In this document: piece after piece, positions 7,643 to 16,302 of the stretch
Position numbering within the stretch: the stretch's first letter is position 1
Layout of the letters: every line of letters begins with the position of its first letter
Assembly: GCA_011369465.1 (NCBI GenBank)
Contig: DRQG01000142.1
Coordinates: 1-64,000 of the forward strand
DNA from: Caldithrix abyssi
GTDB taxonomy: Bacteria; Calditrichota; Calditrichia; Calditrichales; Calditrichaceae
DNA: 64,000 bases
Reading direction: 5' to 3'
Made by a program: the position numbers and the translations under genes
The notes under the pieces: generated by a model
What the model was told of the DNA's origin: nothing
Databases searched by the model: none
The model's input: the letters and a program-made list of their open reading frames with translations, nothing else

Positions 7643-8947
7643 TTACTCGCGCTTGTAAATATGTTTTCCGGCCAGAATCTGCAGGCTTAGGCCGCGCACA
7701 ATCATAAACAGGGTCAGCGCCAGCCACAGGCCGTGGTTGCCCCACAGCCCGCGGCCGATATAATAAACCGGCAGAAAGAACAGGAAGGTAGCGATAAAGG
7801 CTGTGTTGCGCATGGCGGCGGTGGCCGTGGCGCCGATGTAAATGCCGTCCCATAAATAAGACACGCTGTTAATGGGCGGCGCGATAATGGTCCAAATCAT
7901 AAAGCTTAAAGCAACGTCAATCACCTGGGTTTTATCGGTAAAAACGGCCAATATAGCCTGATCAAAAAAGAAGTAAATAAGGGAGAAGGGCAGGCTTAAT
8001 CCCATTCCCCAATAAAAAATGGTGCGGATAACCCGTTTCAATTGCCCCAAATCACCCCGACCTAAAAATTTTCCCACCAGACTTTCCGCGGCGAAAGCAA
8101 ATCCGTCGATGCCGTAGGCCATAATCATCCACAATTGGATGAGGATGGTATTGGCCGCCAAAACCAGATCGCCGAACTCAGCCGATTTGGCCGTGAAAAA
8201 GGAAAAGGCGAACACCAGTACCAGGGTGCGCAAAAAAATATCGCGGTTAACGGCCAAAAAACGGCGCATAGCCTCTATCCGGAAAAGCAGTTTGCTCTCG
8301 AACAGTCGGACATGCCCGGCATAAGAGCGTCGCAGCAAAACCATACCGGCTGCCGCGCCGATATACTGGGCGCAGACCGTCCCCAGGGCTACACCGTCGG
8401 AATTCATCCCCAGTCCGATGGCAAACAGATAGTTAAACCCGATATTCAACAGATTGGTCAATACGATGAGATAGAGCGGATAGCGGGCATTCTGCATCCC
8501 CAAAAACCAGCCCTGCAGGGCATAGAGCGCCAGTGTAGCCGGAGCGGCGTAAATGCGGATGTAGAAATAACGGCTGGCAAAATGTTCCACAATGCTGCTG
8601 GCCTCCACCAGCCAGAAGGCCAGGTGAGCGATGGGAAATTGCAACAGCATAAGCAGCACGCCCCCGGTCAGGGCAACAAGAAGGGCGCGGGCCAGAATCA
8701 TAACACTTTCCTGCTGGCGGCCGGCGCCGTATTCCTGGGCTGTAAGGCCGGTGGTGCCCATGCGCAGGAAGCCGAATCCCCAGTAGATAAAGTTAAAAAT
8801 CATACTGCCCACAGCCACCGCGCCAATAAACCAGATGCCGGGCAGATGGCCGACAATAATGGTGTCCACCGTGGAAAGCAGCGGTACTGATAAATTGCTG
8901 ATAATATTGGGCACCGCCAGGCGGATGATTTGTTTGTTTAAGGCCAT
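7643..8947 (-). CDS. MATE family efflux transporter
   Basis: A 434-residue protein starting MALNKQIIRLAVPNIISNLS with about twelve hydrophobic helices. The opening (transporter helix 1 followed by PLLSTVDTIIVGHLPG) and the repeated two-half arrangement are typical of the MATE (DinF/NorM-like) family, inner-membrane antiporters that use Na+ or H+ gradients to expel cationic compounds. Length is within the family's usual 430-480 residues. GGGA lies a few bases before the ATG. It is transcribed away from the sigma-factor gene at 9239; the 291-bp gap between them (8948-9238) must hold both promoters, but I could not identify them with confidence. The substrate is unknown. Confidence 0.9.
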   Translation of the reverse strand: MALNKQIIRLAVPNIISNLSVPLLSTVDTIIVGHLPGIWFIGAVAVGSMIFNFIYWGFGFLRMGTTGLTAQEYGAGRQQESVMILARALLVALTGGVLLMLLQFPIAHLAFWLVEASSIVEHFASRYFYIRIYAAPATLALYALQGWFLGMQNARYPLYLIVLTNLLNIGFNYLFAIGLGMNSDGVALGTVCAQYIGAAAGMVLLRRSYAGHVRLFESKLLFRIEAMRRFLAVNRDIFLRTLVLVFAFSFFTAKSAEFGDLVLAANTILIQLWMIMAYGIDGFAFAAESLVGKFLGRGDLGQLKRVIRTIFYWGMGLSLPFSLIYFFFDQAILAVFTDKTQVIDVALSFMIWTIIAPPINSVSYLWDGIYIGATATAAMRNTAFIATFLFFLPVYYIGRGLWGNHGLWLALTLFMIVRGLSLQILAGKHIYKRE

Positions 8948-9238
8948 ATTTTTCCCGTCAAATCCAAAGATGATCTAATATGGAATAAATTCGATTTATT
9001 AGCAAATAAGTATAAACACGAATAATGATTTTCCGATAGATTCCTATCCATTCGAACTTGATAGATATTAAAAGTCCGATGCCCCCCGGCAGGATGGCAA
9101 AATTAGCAACCTGACATAACCCTTAAAACATTGCCATCGGATATTGATGAAATGGCCTATATTTGTTTAGGAAAAAAAGAATCTGTATATTTTTCCACTT
9201 GTTGGAATTTAATTTAATAACAAACTCCATCGGGATAA

Positions 9239-9850
9239 GTGTGGTTATCGATGCATAGTACATTATCCGATAAAAATAAATCATTTCACGAAAAGTCAGA
9301 TCATTCAGCCCTGATCAAAAATATCCGAAAAGGCGATGCTTACGCCTTCCGTACATTGTTTAAAATGTATTACAAACCGTTGGTCAGATATGCTCAACGA
9401 TATGTGCGTACAACCGAAGCAGCCGAAGATATTGTGGGAGACATATTTTTAAAAATCTGGGAGAAACGAGCCCGGTTAGATATTAAGACCAGCGTTAAAG
9501 CCTATTTATTTAAAATGGCGCACAACGGGGCACTCAATTATTTAAAAAGCAAGCGAATGGAACCTGCCGACTTATTTTATCTGAATCTTTCTTTGCAAAG
9601 TAATCTGTTAACGGATGAAACCATACATGCAGATGAGCTGAAAAAGCATATTGAACAGGCGATTACCGAGTTACCCAATAGAACCCGTGATGTATTTACC
9701 ATGCACCGTTATGATAATTTAAAATATTCGGAAATTGCCGAGATTTTAAATATAAAGGAAGGAACAGTGGAAACACATATGGTACGGGCGTTGAAATATC
9801 TTCGGAAGCGATTGGCTTTTCTTTTGTCGGTTATTCCCATTTTTTTATAA
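9239..9850 (+). CDS. ECF RNA polymerase sigma factor, FecI-like
   Basis: A 203-residue protein. A GTG at 9239 follows GGGATAA closely; an ATG at 9251 is the alternative start. Region 2 is visible at residues ~25-90 (LIKNIRKGDAYAFRTLF, AEDIVGDIFLKIWEKR) and region 4 at ~140-195 (ELPNRTRDVFTMHRYDN, YSEIAEILNIKEGTVETHM, a helix-turn-helix). These are the hallmarks of Bacteroidetes-type ECF sigma factors paired with FecR. The anti-sigma gene follows after 64 nt and an STN-type TonB receptor after that, so it most likely transcribes the receptor and perhaps the redox genes behind it when surface signalling releases it from FecR. Confidence 0.92.
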   Translation: MWLSMHSTLSDKNKSFHEKSDHSALIKNIRKGDAYAFRTLFKMYYKPLVRYAQRYVRTTEAAEDIVGDIFLKIWEKRARLDIKTSVKAYLFKMAHNGALNYLKSKRMEPADLFYLNLSLQSNLLTDETIHADELKKHIEQAITELPNRTRDVFTMHRYDNLKYSEIAEILNIKEGTVETHMVRALKYLRKRLAFLLSVIPIFL

Positions 9851-9914
9851 AAAATTTTTTTTTGTATAGGAAAACACGTTTTCATTTGTCTATAGAAATA
9901 TAGAAAGGCAAACA

Positions 9915-10967
9915 ATGGAATATTCGGAATATATAAATCTCATTATAAAACAGCTATCCGGCACTATTACTCCGGATGAAAAGAAAAAATTAAATCATTG
10001 GCTGGAATCAGATAGCGAGAATAAAAAAACTTTGGCTTTGTTCAAACAAATATGGCATACCCGGCAGGCAGAAAACGGTTTTGTGGATTTACAATCCGCC
10101 TGGGCCGGTTTAGCGGAAAAGGCAGGGATTTCTTTGCCGTATGAGGAACTACGGGAAAAGCCTGCTCGTCTACAACTCCCCCGACAGGATAGTGTAACCA
10201 AAATAGGTTATCGTATTATGCGTTATGCTGCGGTTATTTTAATCACTGTTTCCCTGGTCTATTTTTGGGGACGTTCGGCGCACGAAGCTCCGAAAGACGG
10301 GCTGCGGGAAATTTTTGTTCAATACGGTAAACAAAACAGTGTTACACTGCCGGACGGGTCGCAGGTTACATTGGATGCGGGTAGTAAATTGCGGTTTGCC
10401 GAAGGATTTGGAAGAAAGAGCCGTGAGGTTTATTTAAACGGGGAAGCCTATTTTGAAGTGAGTCACAATGAGCTTAAACCTTTTATTATTTATGCCAATG
10501 GAGGTGTGGTTACGGTTTTGGGGACCAAATTTAACGTACGTGCTTGGCAGCTCAACGATCGGGAAGTGCGGGTTGTTGTGGTGGATGGCAAAGTATCCTT
10601 TCGCCATAAATCACAGAGGCAAAATTCCGCCGTGGTGGTGAGTAAAGGTAAAATGAGTTATCTGGCTTCTACGCATCCTCAACCAAGTAAGCCCATAAAA
10701 GTTGATATCGGAAAACATCTTGCCTGGATGAACAGAGAGTTGATTTTGGATAACGCACCTTTAAACGAAGTGTTGGACCGTCTTGCGCGCTGGTACGATT
10801 TACAGTTCAAATTACCCAGTCCGTTATATGAAAAAGTAAAGATAACAGGAAGTTTTAAGAAAAAATCGATTGGTTATATATTGCAGGCTATTGGACTCAT
10901 GACTCAAATGGATTATAAGCAGGAAGGTAAAACGGTTGTTTTCTACAAAAGGAAAACGACCTTATAA
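9915..10967 (+). CDS. FecR family anti-sigma regulator
   Basis: A 350-residue protein with AAAGG ahead of ATG 9915. Residues 1-95 form the cytoplasmic sigma-binding part; a single membrane helix lies at about 101-119 (IMRYAAVILITVSLVYFW). The periplasmic FecR domain spans ~130-235 with the marker VTLPDGSQVTLDAGS and GEAYFEV. The C-terminal DUF4974 domain (~265-345) includes LILDNAPLNEVLDRLARWYD and ends with YKQEGKTVVFYK. This arrangement is the standard inner-membrane relay that senses the STN domain of an outer-membrane receptor and controls its sigma factor. It lies between the sigma factor (64 nt upstream) and the receptor (223 nt downstream, with a large hairpin in between). Confidence 0.93.
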   Translation: MEYSEYINLIIKQLSGTITPDEKKKLNHWLESDSENKKTLALFKQIWHTRQAENGFVDLQSAWAGLAEKAGISLPYEELREKPARLQLPRQDSVTKIGYRIMRYAAVILITVSLVYFWGRSAHEAPKDGLREIFVQYGKQNSVTLPDGSQVTLDAGSKLRFAEGFGRKSREVYLNGEAYFEVSHNELKPFIIYANGGVVTVLGTKFNVRAWQLNDREVRVVVVDGKVSFRHKSQRQNSAVVVSKGKMSYLASTHPQPSKPIKVDIGKHLAWMNRELILDNAPLNEVLDRLARWYDLQFKLPSPLYEKVKITGSFKKKSIGYILQAIGLMTQMDYKQEGKTVVFYKRKTTL

Positions 10968-11009
10968 TACAACAACAACGCCCTAAATCATAACGTTAGA
11001 TTAACCACA

Positions 11010-11132
11010 AAAAGAGCCTGATTGCTAAGCGGGGATTGATGCAGCAATTCCCGTAATGGGGATGTATTGCCAAAAATATTTTTTCCGGGATGCAGGTTGC
11101 TGCATCAATCTGCTGACCGGGCAGGTTCTTTT
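11010..11132 (+). promoter_or_regulatory. Long two-stem hairpin in the leader of the TonB receptor gene
   Basis: An outer stem pairs AAAAGAGCCTG (11010-11020) with CAGGTTCTTTT (11122-11132), 11 pairs with one G-U. After an asymmetric internal loop, an inner perfect 14-bp stem pairs GATTGATGCAGCAA (11034-11047) with TTGCTGCATCAATC (11097-11110). The 49-nt apical part contains a further TCCC/GGGA pairing. The element lies between fecR and the receptor and ends 58 nt before the receptor's start. It has no T run, so it is not an ordinary terminator; it matches no riboswitch I know. Confidence 0.6.
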
Positions 11133-11190
11133 GAAGAGTTAATCTTTCTTTCCGGTAAAATCCAGCTAATAAAAAAAGGGGAGGCATCTA

Positions 11191-13929
11191 ATGAAAAAGA
11201 GACCTTACATATTTTTCGTTGCACTGCTTTTGTTGTTTATTTTAAGCGGGTTATCGTTTGCTCAAAATCCCAATAGCTTAAAACAATTGCAAAAACGAAT
11301 TACATTGCACATGGAAAATGTGCCGCTAAACAAAGTATTGGATAAAATTCAGGAACAGGCAAATATTCAATTAGTGTTCAGTGAAACTTTTATCCCCGCC
11401 GACCGCATTGTATCAGTGGATTTTAAAGATGTACCTGCGGGTGAGGCTTTAAGAAAAGTATTAGCGCAAACATCAACAGATTATAAAGTTACAGGCGGTG
11501 GACAGGTGGTACTGGTACCTTCGGAATCCGGCGCAGGAACCAATGGCAGCAATTCATCAAGCGGCACCATAGCCGGGCTTGTATATGACAGCGAAACCGA
11601 TAAACCGCTGGCAGGTGCCAATGTATTTTTGGAAAATACATCTTTTGGGGCAGCTACGGATGAAGAAGGAATGTTTATTATAAACAATGTTCCGCCGGGT
11701 AAATATACAGTTGTTGTAAACTACATTGGTTATTCCCAAAAAAGTACTATAATTACTTTGGAAGCAGGCGATAAGGTAAAACTCAATTTCGCATTGCAAC
11801 AGAGCCTTATGGATCTGGATGAAATTGTTGTTACCGGAAGCCGCAGTGGGAAGGAAAAACGGGCACTGGCAAGTCCGGTTACGATTATTTCCGAAAACGA
11901 TTTGAAACTTATGCCGATTGAGGATATGCGTGACTTGTTTGAAGGGAAGGTGCCGAGCGGATATAGTTTGGATATTGGTTTTACGAATAGAAATCGTCAG
12001 ACCATTGCTTTGCGCGGCAGTCAGGTTTTTACCACATATAACAATACTGTAAAAACCTATATTAACGGAGTGGAAGTGGCTGATTATGGTTATAGTCCTT
12101 TGGCGTCGCTAGATTACAACGATATCGAAAAGATAGAAATTTTGCGTGGACCGATGGCCTCTACTCTATACGGTTCGGGCGCCAGTGGCGGTATTATCCA
12201 AATTTTCACCAAAAAAGGAAGCGGCGGCAGAACCAGATTTAATTTCAGGGCGTACGGGGCGGCAACTTCTACACCCTGGGTGGATAAAACCCCATACAGT
12301 CAGAATTATTCGTTGAATCTTTCCGGCGGTTCCAGTGTAAGAAATTATAAAGTTAGTTTATTACGTTCCATTGCCGACCTGCCTTATCCGAATAACGGTG
12401 TTAAAGATTCAAAATGGCGTCTGAACGGTAGTATAGGGCTAACCAATGGTCCTCTTACCATGAATGTTGAGGCCGGATTCGGTTCGAGTGTTTACGGATC
12501 GGTAAATAATCCGCTCTTGCTGAAGTTGAAGGAAGAAAGAGGCTGGACCAACGCGCCTTCTTCATGGGATAAAATACGTGACCGTCAATATACCAATACC
12601 AATCAACTGGCCAATATTCAACTACGTCATATCATTACATCTAACTGGTATCAGAAATTAACCCTGGGATACAATAAAACAAAGATAAAGAATAATTCAC
12701 GCTCGCCGGATTTGGTTTGGTATTTCGACCCGGATTCGGGATGGACGCAGGTTGAAAAGTATTATTATCTGAATCGTTCCTGGACCAAACGTTCTTTAAA
12801 TTATCTTACAAACGCAAAATTGGGGATAGGAAGCGATATTACGGCGGATTTAACAGCCGGTATCGAACATACGATTTCGGATGTTGATTATCTGAATGCA
12901 AATTTAGATGTTAACCCGGAAGTGGTTAGGGCATTGGCACTGGATAACGGTCTGGTTACCAATTATCAAGATATAAATACAGGCTATTACGGAGAGGCGG
13001 TATTTGGATACAAAAATTCGCTTTTTTTAACAGCCGGATTGCGATTGGAGGATAATAGTAATTACGGGGATGAATACGGATTGGATAAAAACCCGCGGGT
13101 CGGCCTTTCTTACGCATTCGAATTTGATAATTTTCAAATAAAACCACGTGCTTCCTGGGGAAAATCCACTAAGGCGCCTTTGATTACGCAGAAGGATTAT
13201 CAGGAATCCGCCTATGCCATTTTCTTAGCCAATCCCGATCTGGGACCGGAAACCCAAAGCGGTTATGAAGGCGGAATCGATTTATATTATGGAGAAATAT
13301 TTTCGTTTGAAGTAACCTACTACGATCAAATGGTAAAGAACGGTATTACACCTATCAATGTGGATAATCCGGATACGCCGAAAAGGGAATATCAATATCA
13401 AAACATAAATGAATTTTTTAATAAGGGTTGGGAAATTGCCGGTAAAGTTCTTTTAAACCCCTTTACAATTAATTTTACATATTCTTCCACAGACAGCAGA
13501 TACGGCGAAAACCAAAGCTCTGCAAACTGGAAATATAAAAACGGAGCTAAAAAACTTTATACTCCTCAAAGCACCGCCTCGTTAGGTATCGGATATAAAG
13601 TGCCTGCCTTTATCCCAGGATCGTATAAAGGCGGTTTCGTCGGATTGGATGTAATGTACACGGGTAAAATGCTGGTGGATAACTATTTACGATTGTACGA
13701 TGGCTTTTATAATCCGGATATACCAAGATTAGATCCCAACGATCCCGAAAATTTAAAATGGAAAGATGCCTTTTATAAAATTCGTTTACGCTTAAACTAC
13801 TGGTTTACAAACTATTTGTCCGTTTTTGTTGATGTGGTAAATCTGACCGACTATCAGGATGGTGCGTATAATGAAATTACTCCGGCGGTCGGACGCGTAA
13901 CGAAGTTCGGGTTGGATATTCAGCTATAA
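11191..13929 (+). CDS. TonB-dependent outer-membrane receptor with STN signalling domain
   Basis: A 912-residue protein with a strong GGGGAGG before ATG 11191 and a signal peptide (MKKRPYIFFVALLLLF...SFAQ). Residues ~33-108 are an STN (secretin/TonB short N-terminal) domain, LHMENVPLNKVLDKIQEQAN; ~127-205 a carboxypeptidase-regulatory-like beta domain, GLVYDSETDKPLAGANVFLE; ~208-345 the plug, starting DEIVVTGSR and containing IEKIEILRGPMASTLYGSGA; the rest is the 22-strand barrel ending FGLDIQL. The STN domain fits signalling to the FecR protein encoded just upstream. The substrate is unknown; both iron-chelate and polymer importers share this plan. The following gene, a TlpA-like lipoprotein, is separated by a strong terminator. 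Confidence 0.93.
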   Translation: MKKRPYIFFVALLLLFILSGLSFAQNPNSLKQLQKRITLHMENVPLNKVLDKIQEQANIQLVFSETFIPADRIVSVDFKDVPAGEALRKVLAQTSTDYKVTGGGQVVLVPSESGAGTNGSNSSSGTIAGLVYDSETDKPLAGANVFLENTSFGAATDEEGMFIINNVPPGKYTVVVNYIGYSQKSTIITLEAGDKVKLNFALQQSLMDLDEIVVTGSRSGKEKRALASPVTIISENDLKLMPIEDMRDLFEGKVPSGYSLDIGFTNRNRQTIALRGSQVFTTYNNTVKTYINGVEVADYGYSPLASLDYNDIEKIEILRGPMASTLYGSGASGGIIQIFTKKGSGGRTRFNFRAYGAATSTPWVDKTPYSQNYSLNLSGGSSVRNYKVSLLRSIADLPYPNNGVKDSKWRLNGSIGLTNGPLTMNVEAGFGSSVYGSVNNPLLLKLKEERGWTNAPSSWDKIRDRQYTNTNQLANIQLRHIITSNWYQKLTLGYNKTKIKNNSRSPDLVWYFDPDSGWTQVEKYYYLNRSWTKRSLNYLTNAKLGIGSDITADLTAGIEHTISDVDYLNANLDVNPEVVRALALDNGLVTNYQDINTGYYGEAVFGYKNSLFLTAGLRLEDNSNYGDEYGLDKNPRVGLSYAFEFDNFQIKPRASWGKSTKAPLITQKDYQESAYAIFLANPDLGPETQSGYEGGIDLYYGEIFSFEVTYYDQMVKNGITPINVDNPDTPKREYQYQNINEFFNKGWEIAGKVLLNPFTINFTYSSTDSRYGENQSSANWKYKNGAKKLYTPQSTASLGIGYKVPAFIPGSYKGGFVGLDVMYTGKMLVDNYLRLYDGFYNPDIPRLDPNDPENLKWKDAFYKIRLRLNYWFTNYLSVFVDVVNLTDYQDGAYNEITPAVGRVTKFGLDIQL

Positions 13930-13964
13930 TCGTATTGCCAAATAGATATATCCCAAATCTCCAA

Positions 13965-13998
13965 AAATAAATAGCCCAATTCTTTGGGCTATTTATTT
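13965..13998. terminator. Perfect 15-bp bidirectional terminator
   Basis: AAATAAATAGCCCAA (13965-13979) pairs with TTGGGCTATTTATTT (13984-13998) around a 4-nt loop. The AT-rich outer arms give a T run in either direction. It lies 35 nt after the receptor stop codon and ends 24 nt before the TlpA-like gene. Confidence 0.85.
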
Positions 13999-14022
13999 AA
14001 TCTTAAACGAACAGAGGACAAA

Positions 14023-15876
14023 ATGAAAAGAATTGTATTTTTTCTTGTCTTTTTAGTTTTTCTACTATTTCTGGGGTGTGAAAAAGAATTACCAAAACAT
14101 AGCCATGTGGAAATAAAACCTAGTAACCCACAGCCCAATCAATCATTTACCGTTATTTACACACCCGGCGTTGTTAGTCCTTTGGCAGATTCCGACAGTG
14201 TTACTCTACAAGTGCTTTTTATCCCCCGTACACCCACCGGCAGGGAAATTCTGGAAAAGGGAGTGATCAAAGAGATTCCTATGCATCGTAAAGGGATAAG
14301 CTGGCAAGCCGGTATTAAATCTACCGAACAAAGCGGTTGTATCGAATTGCAGTTTAAGTCAGGCGATAAATTGGATAATAATCGGAACAAGGGTTGGGAT
14401 GTTCTACTATATGATGCCAATGGAAAGCCGGTTGAAGGCGCTTATTCCGCTCTTTCTCAAGCTTATGGCGATGGCATAGTTTCCTTTTTAATGGGCCTTA
14501 AAAAATTTAACGCGGACACTGCCATGGTGCTTTTTCGTAAAGAATTGGAATTATATCCCGAAAACCGGCGTGCCCGGGTAGTAAGCATTCATTTAAGATA
14601 CGGCAAAGCAGTTAAAGAAAACGATAAAAAAGGTATTCGACAATTGGCCGATGAATTGTCTGCCTATATCAAGGCGTATCCGCAGGATATTAAGGTTCTG
14701 GAACTGGCTTATACATTTTTTTATCGTACCGATCCGCAGAAGGCTAAAAAAGTTTTGCAGAAAATAGAAAAACTGGATGCCGGGCATCGTTATGTCTTAA
14801 GTAATAAGATGAAGAGCATTCGCAAAATAAAGGATATAAAACTACGCGTAAAAAAGCTGTCTTCTTTGGAATTGCAGGCCGGGAAGTCGGATTCATATTT
14901 TACATGGTCGGGTTATATGTTGGATAATTTGTCCGCCTTGCAAAGGTGGGACGCTGTGATAGAGCTTGCGAACAGAGTAATAAAAAAGCTGGAAACGAAT
15001 TTTCCCGTTTATCCGTCGTATTCAAGAGAAAAAATACAGAAAAGTAAACAATCGAAATTGTATGTTCCTCTTAAGGCACTGGCTGTAGCATATCACAAAA
15101 CAGGGCAGGAGACAAAGGCTGAAAAATCCTACGATAAATTGCTCAAACTACATGTTTATCCGCACCAACGGGTCGCTTTGCTGGAAGACTATATTCAATT
15201 TCTGATAGACACCCGGCAATGGGATAAAGCCGCGGATACGGCGCTGGAGGCCATCAAAACGGCGAACGCCAGTGAAAAAATAGAAAATCTGTTTAAAAAG
15301 GCATACCTGGAAAAAACAAAAGATGCCGAAACTGCTGAGCAAATGATTCAAAAAGCAAAACAGGCTAGCGGCGCATACCGTAAAAAAGAACTTGCCAAAA
15401 CTATGATAACCGATCCCAAACCGGCACCGCAGTTTACTCTGCCCACTTTGGATGGAAAGGAAATCTCTTTGGCGGAGTTACGTGGAAAAACCGTCATCGT
15501 CGATTTTTGGGCCACCTGGTGCAGTCCCTGTAAAGCATCTTTTCCATTTTTACAAAAATTTTGGGAACAACATAAAGACGACCCGAATCTGGCGTTGTTT
15601 GCGGTAAATACACGCGAACAATTAAAAGGTGAAAAAAGAGTTAACTCAATAACGAAATTTATGCAAACCAATGGTTATACCTTCCCTGTTTTGCTGGATG
15701 ATACTGAAAGTAGTGTAATGAAAGCCTTTGAGGTAGGTGGCATCCCAACAAAATTCTTTATTGGCCCGGATGGGAAAATATATTTTAAGGAAATCGGCTT
15801 CCATGGTCCGGGTATGGTCGAAGATATGAACTTACAACTGGAATTGATTCGGGAAAAAATGAACTCGCTCTTTTAG
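14023..15876 (+). CDS. TlpA-like thioredoxin lipoprotein with long TPR-like region
   Basis: A 617-residue protein. ATG 14023 is chosen because AGAGGA precedes it and the product begins with a lipoprotein signal (MKRIVFFLVFLVFLLFLGC, lipobox LFLGC). Residues ~30-130 look like a beta-sandwich (ITLQVLF-type strands); ~150-460 are helical repeats of TPR character (ALSQAYGDGIVSFLMGLKKF; AVAYHKTGQETKAEKSYDKL). The C-terminal ~140 residues are a TlpA/ResA thioredoxin fold: APQFTLPTLDGKEISLAEL, then VDFWATWCSPC with the redox pair at Cys500/Cys503 and GGIPTKFFIGPDGK with the cis-Pro region. It probably reduces disulfides in envelope proteins, fed by the DsbD encoded next. It may depend on the upstream sigma factor, though a terminator intervenes. 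Confidence 0.88.
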   Translation: MKRIVFFLVFLVFLLFLGCEKELPKHSHVEIKPSNPQPNQSFTVIYTPGVVSPLADSDSVTLQVLFIPRTPTGREILEKGVIKEIPMHRKGISWQAGIKSTEQSGCIELQFKSGDKLDNNRNKGWDVLLYDANGKPVEGAYSALSQAYGDGIVSFLMGLKKFNADTAMVLFRKELELYPENRRARVVSIHLRYGKAVKENDKKGIRQLADELSAYIKAYPQDIKVLELAYTFFYRTDPQKAKKVLQKIEKLDAGHRYVLSNKMKSIRKIKDIKLRVKKLSSLELQAGKSDSYFTWSGYMLDNLSALQRWDAVIELANRVIKKLETNFPVYPSYSREKIQKSKQSKLYVPLKALAVAYHKTGQETKAEKSYDKLLKLHVYPHQRVALLEDYIQFLIDTRQWDKAADTALEAIKTANASEKIENLFKKAYLEKTKDAETAEQMIQKAKQASGAYRKKELAKTMITDPKPAPQFTLPTLDGKEISLAELRGKTVIVDFWATWCSPCKASFPFLQKFWEQHKDDPNLALFAVNTREQLKGEKRVNSITKFMQTNGYTFPVLLDDTESSVMKAFEVGGIPTKFFIGPDGKIYFKEIGFHGPGMVEDMNLQLELIREKMNSLF

Positions 15877-16302
15877 TTAAAATATAAAAATACCGTTAAA
15901 AAATATAAACACAATTTCGCCAATCGCTTCCGCAGTTAGCAGCGCTCGATATGGATAACTGTACCCGAATTATCTTCTTTGATTTTATTTGTTTGTGTTA
16001 GCTATACGGTGTTTTAAAATATGCTCATACGTTGCATCAATCCTCTATTCCTCCGACGATTGTATTGATAGGCAATGGTAAAAAGCGAAATTTACTGTTA
16101 TAAATATTATCAAACCGTTATAAAATCGTGAAAGAATATATTTTGTTCATTCGTTTATACGCATGAGAGGTTTGATCTTAAAACTTGCGCCGGGTATAGT
16201 CCCGATGGTAACTTTAGCGCTTTATTTGCATTAAATGAAACTTTAGCATGGAAAGCAGGTAGAAATAATTTCTTAATCCGAAAAAGAAAACGGAGAATGA
16301 TT
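15877..16302. other. Gene-free gap upstream of dsbD
   Basis: These 426 bases are AT-rich and carry no reading frame with family features on either strand. I see no strong hairpin or repeat. The promoter of the following dsbD gene is probably here but cannot be placed. Confidence 0.5.

Noticed and set aside
8135-8890. A 251-codon plus-strand frame antisense to the MATE gene
   Set aside because: It is exactly opposite a clear transporter gene, has no family features and an unlikely polar, Gln/His-rich composition. A shadow of codon usage in the true gene.
11010-11132. Cobalamin or other known riboswitch in the TonB receptor leader
   Set aside because: I could not find the conserved B12-box or another known core; the structure is kept as an unexplained hairpin.
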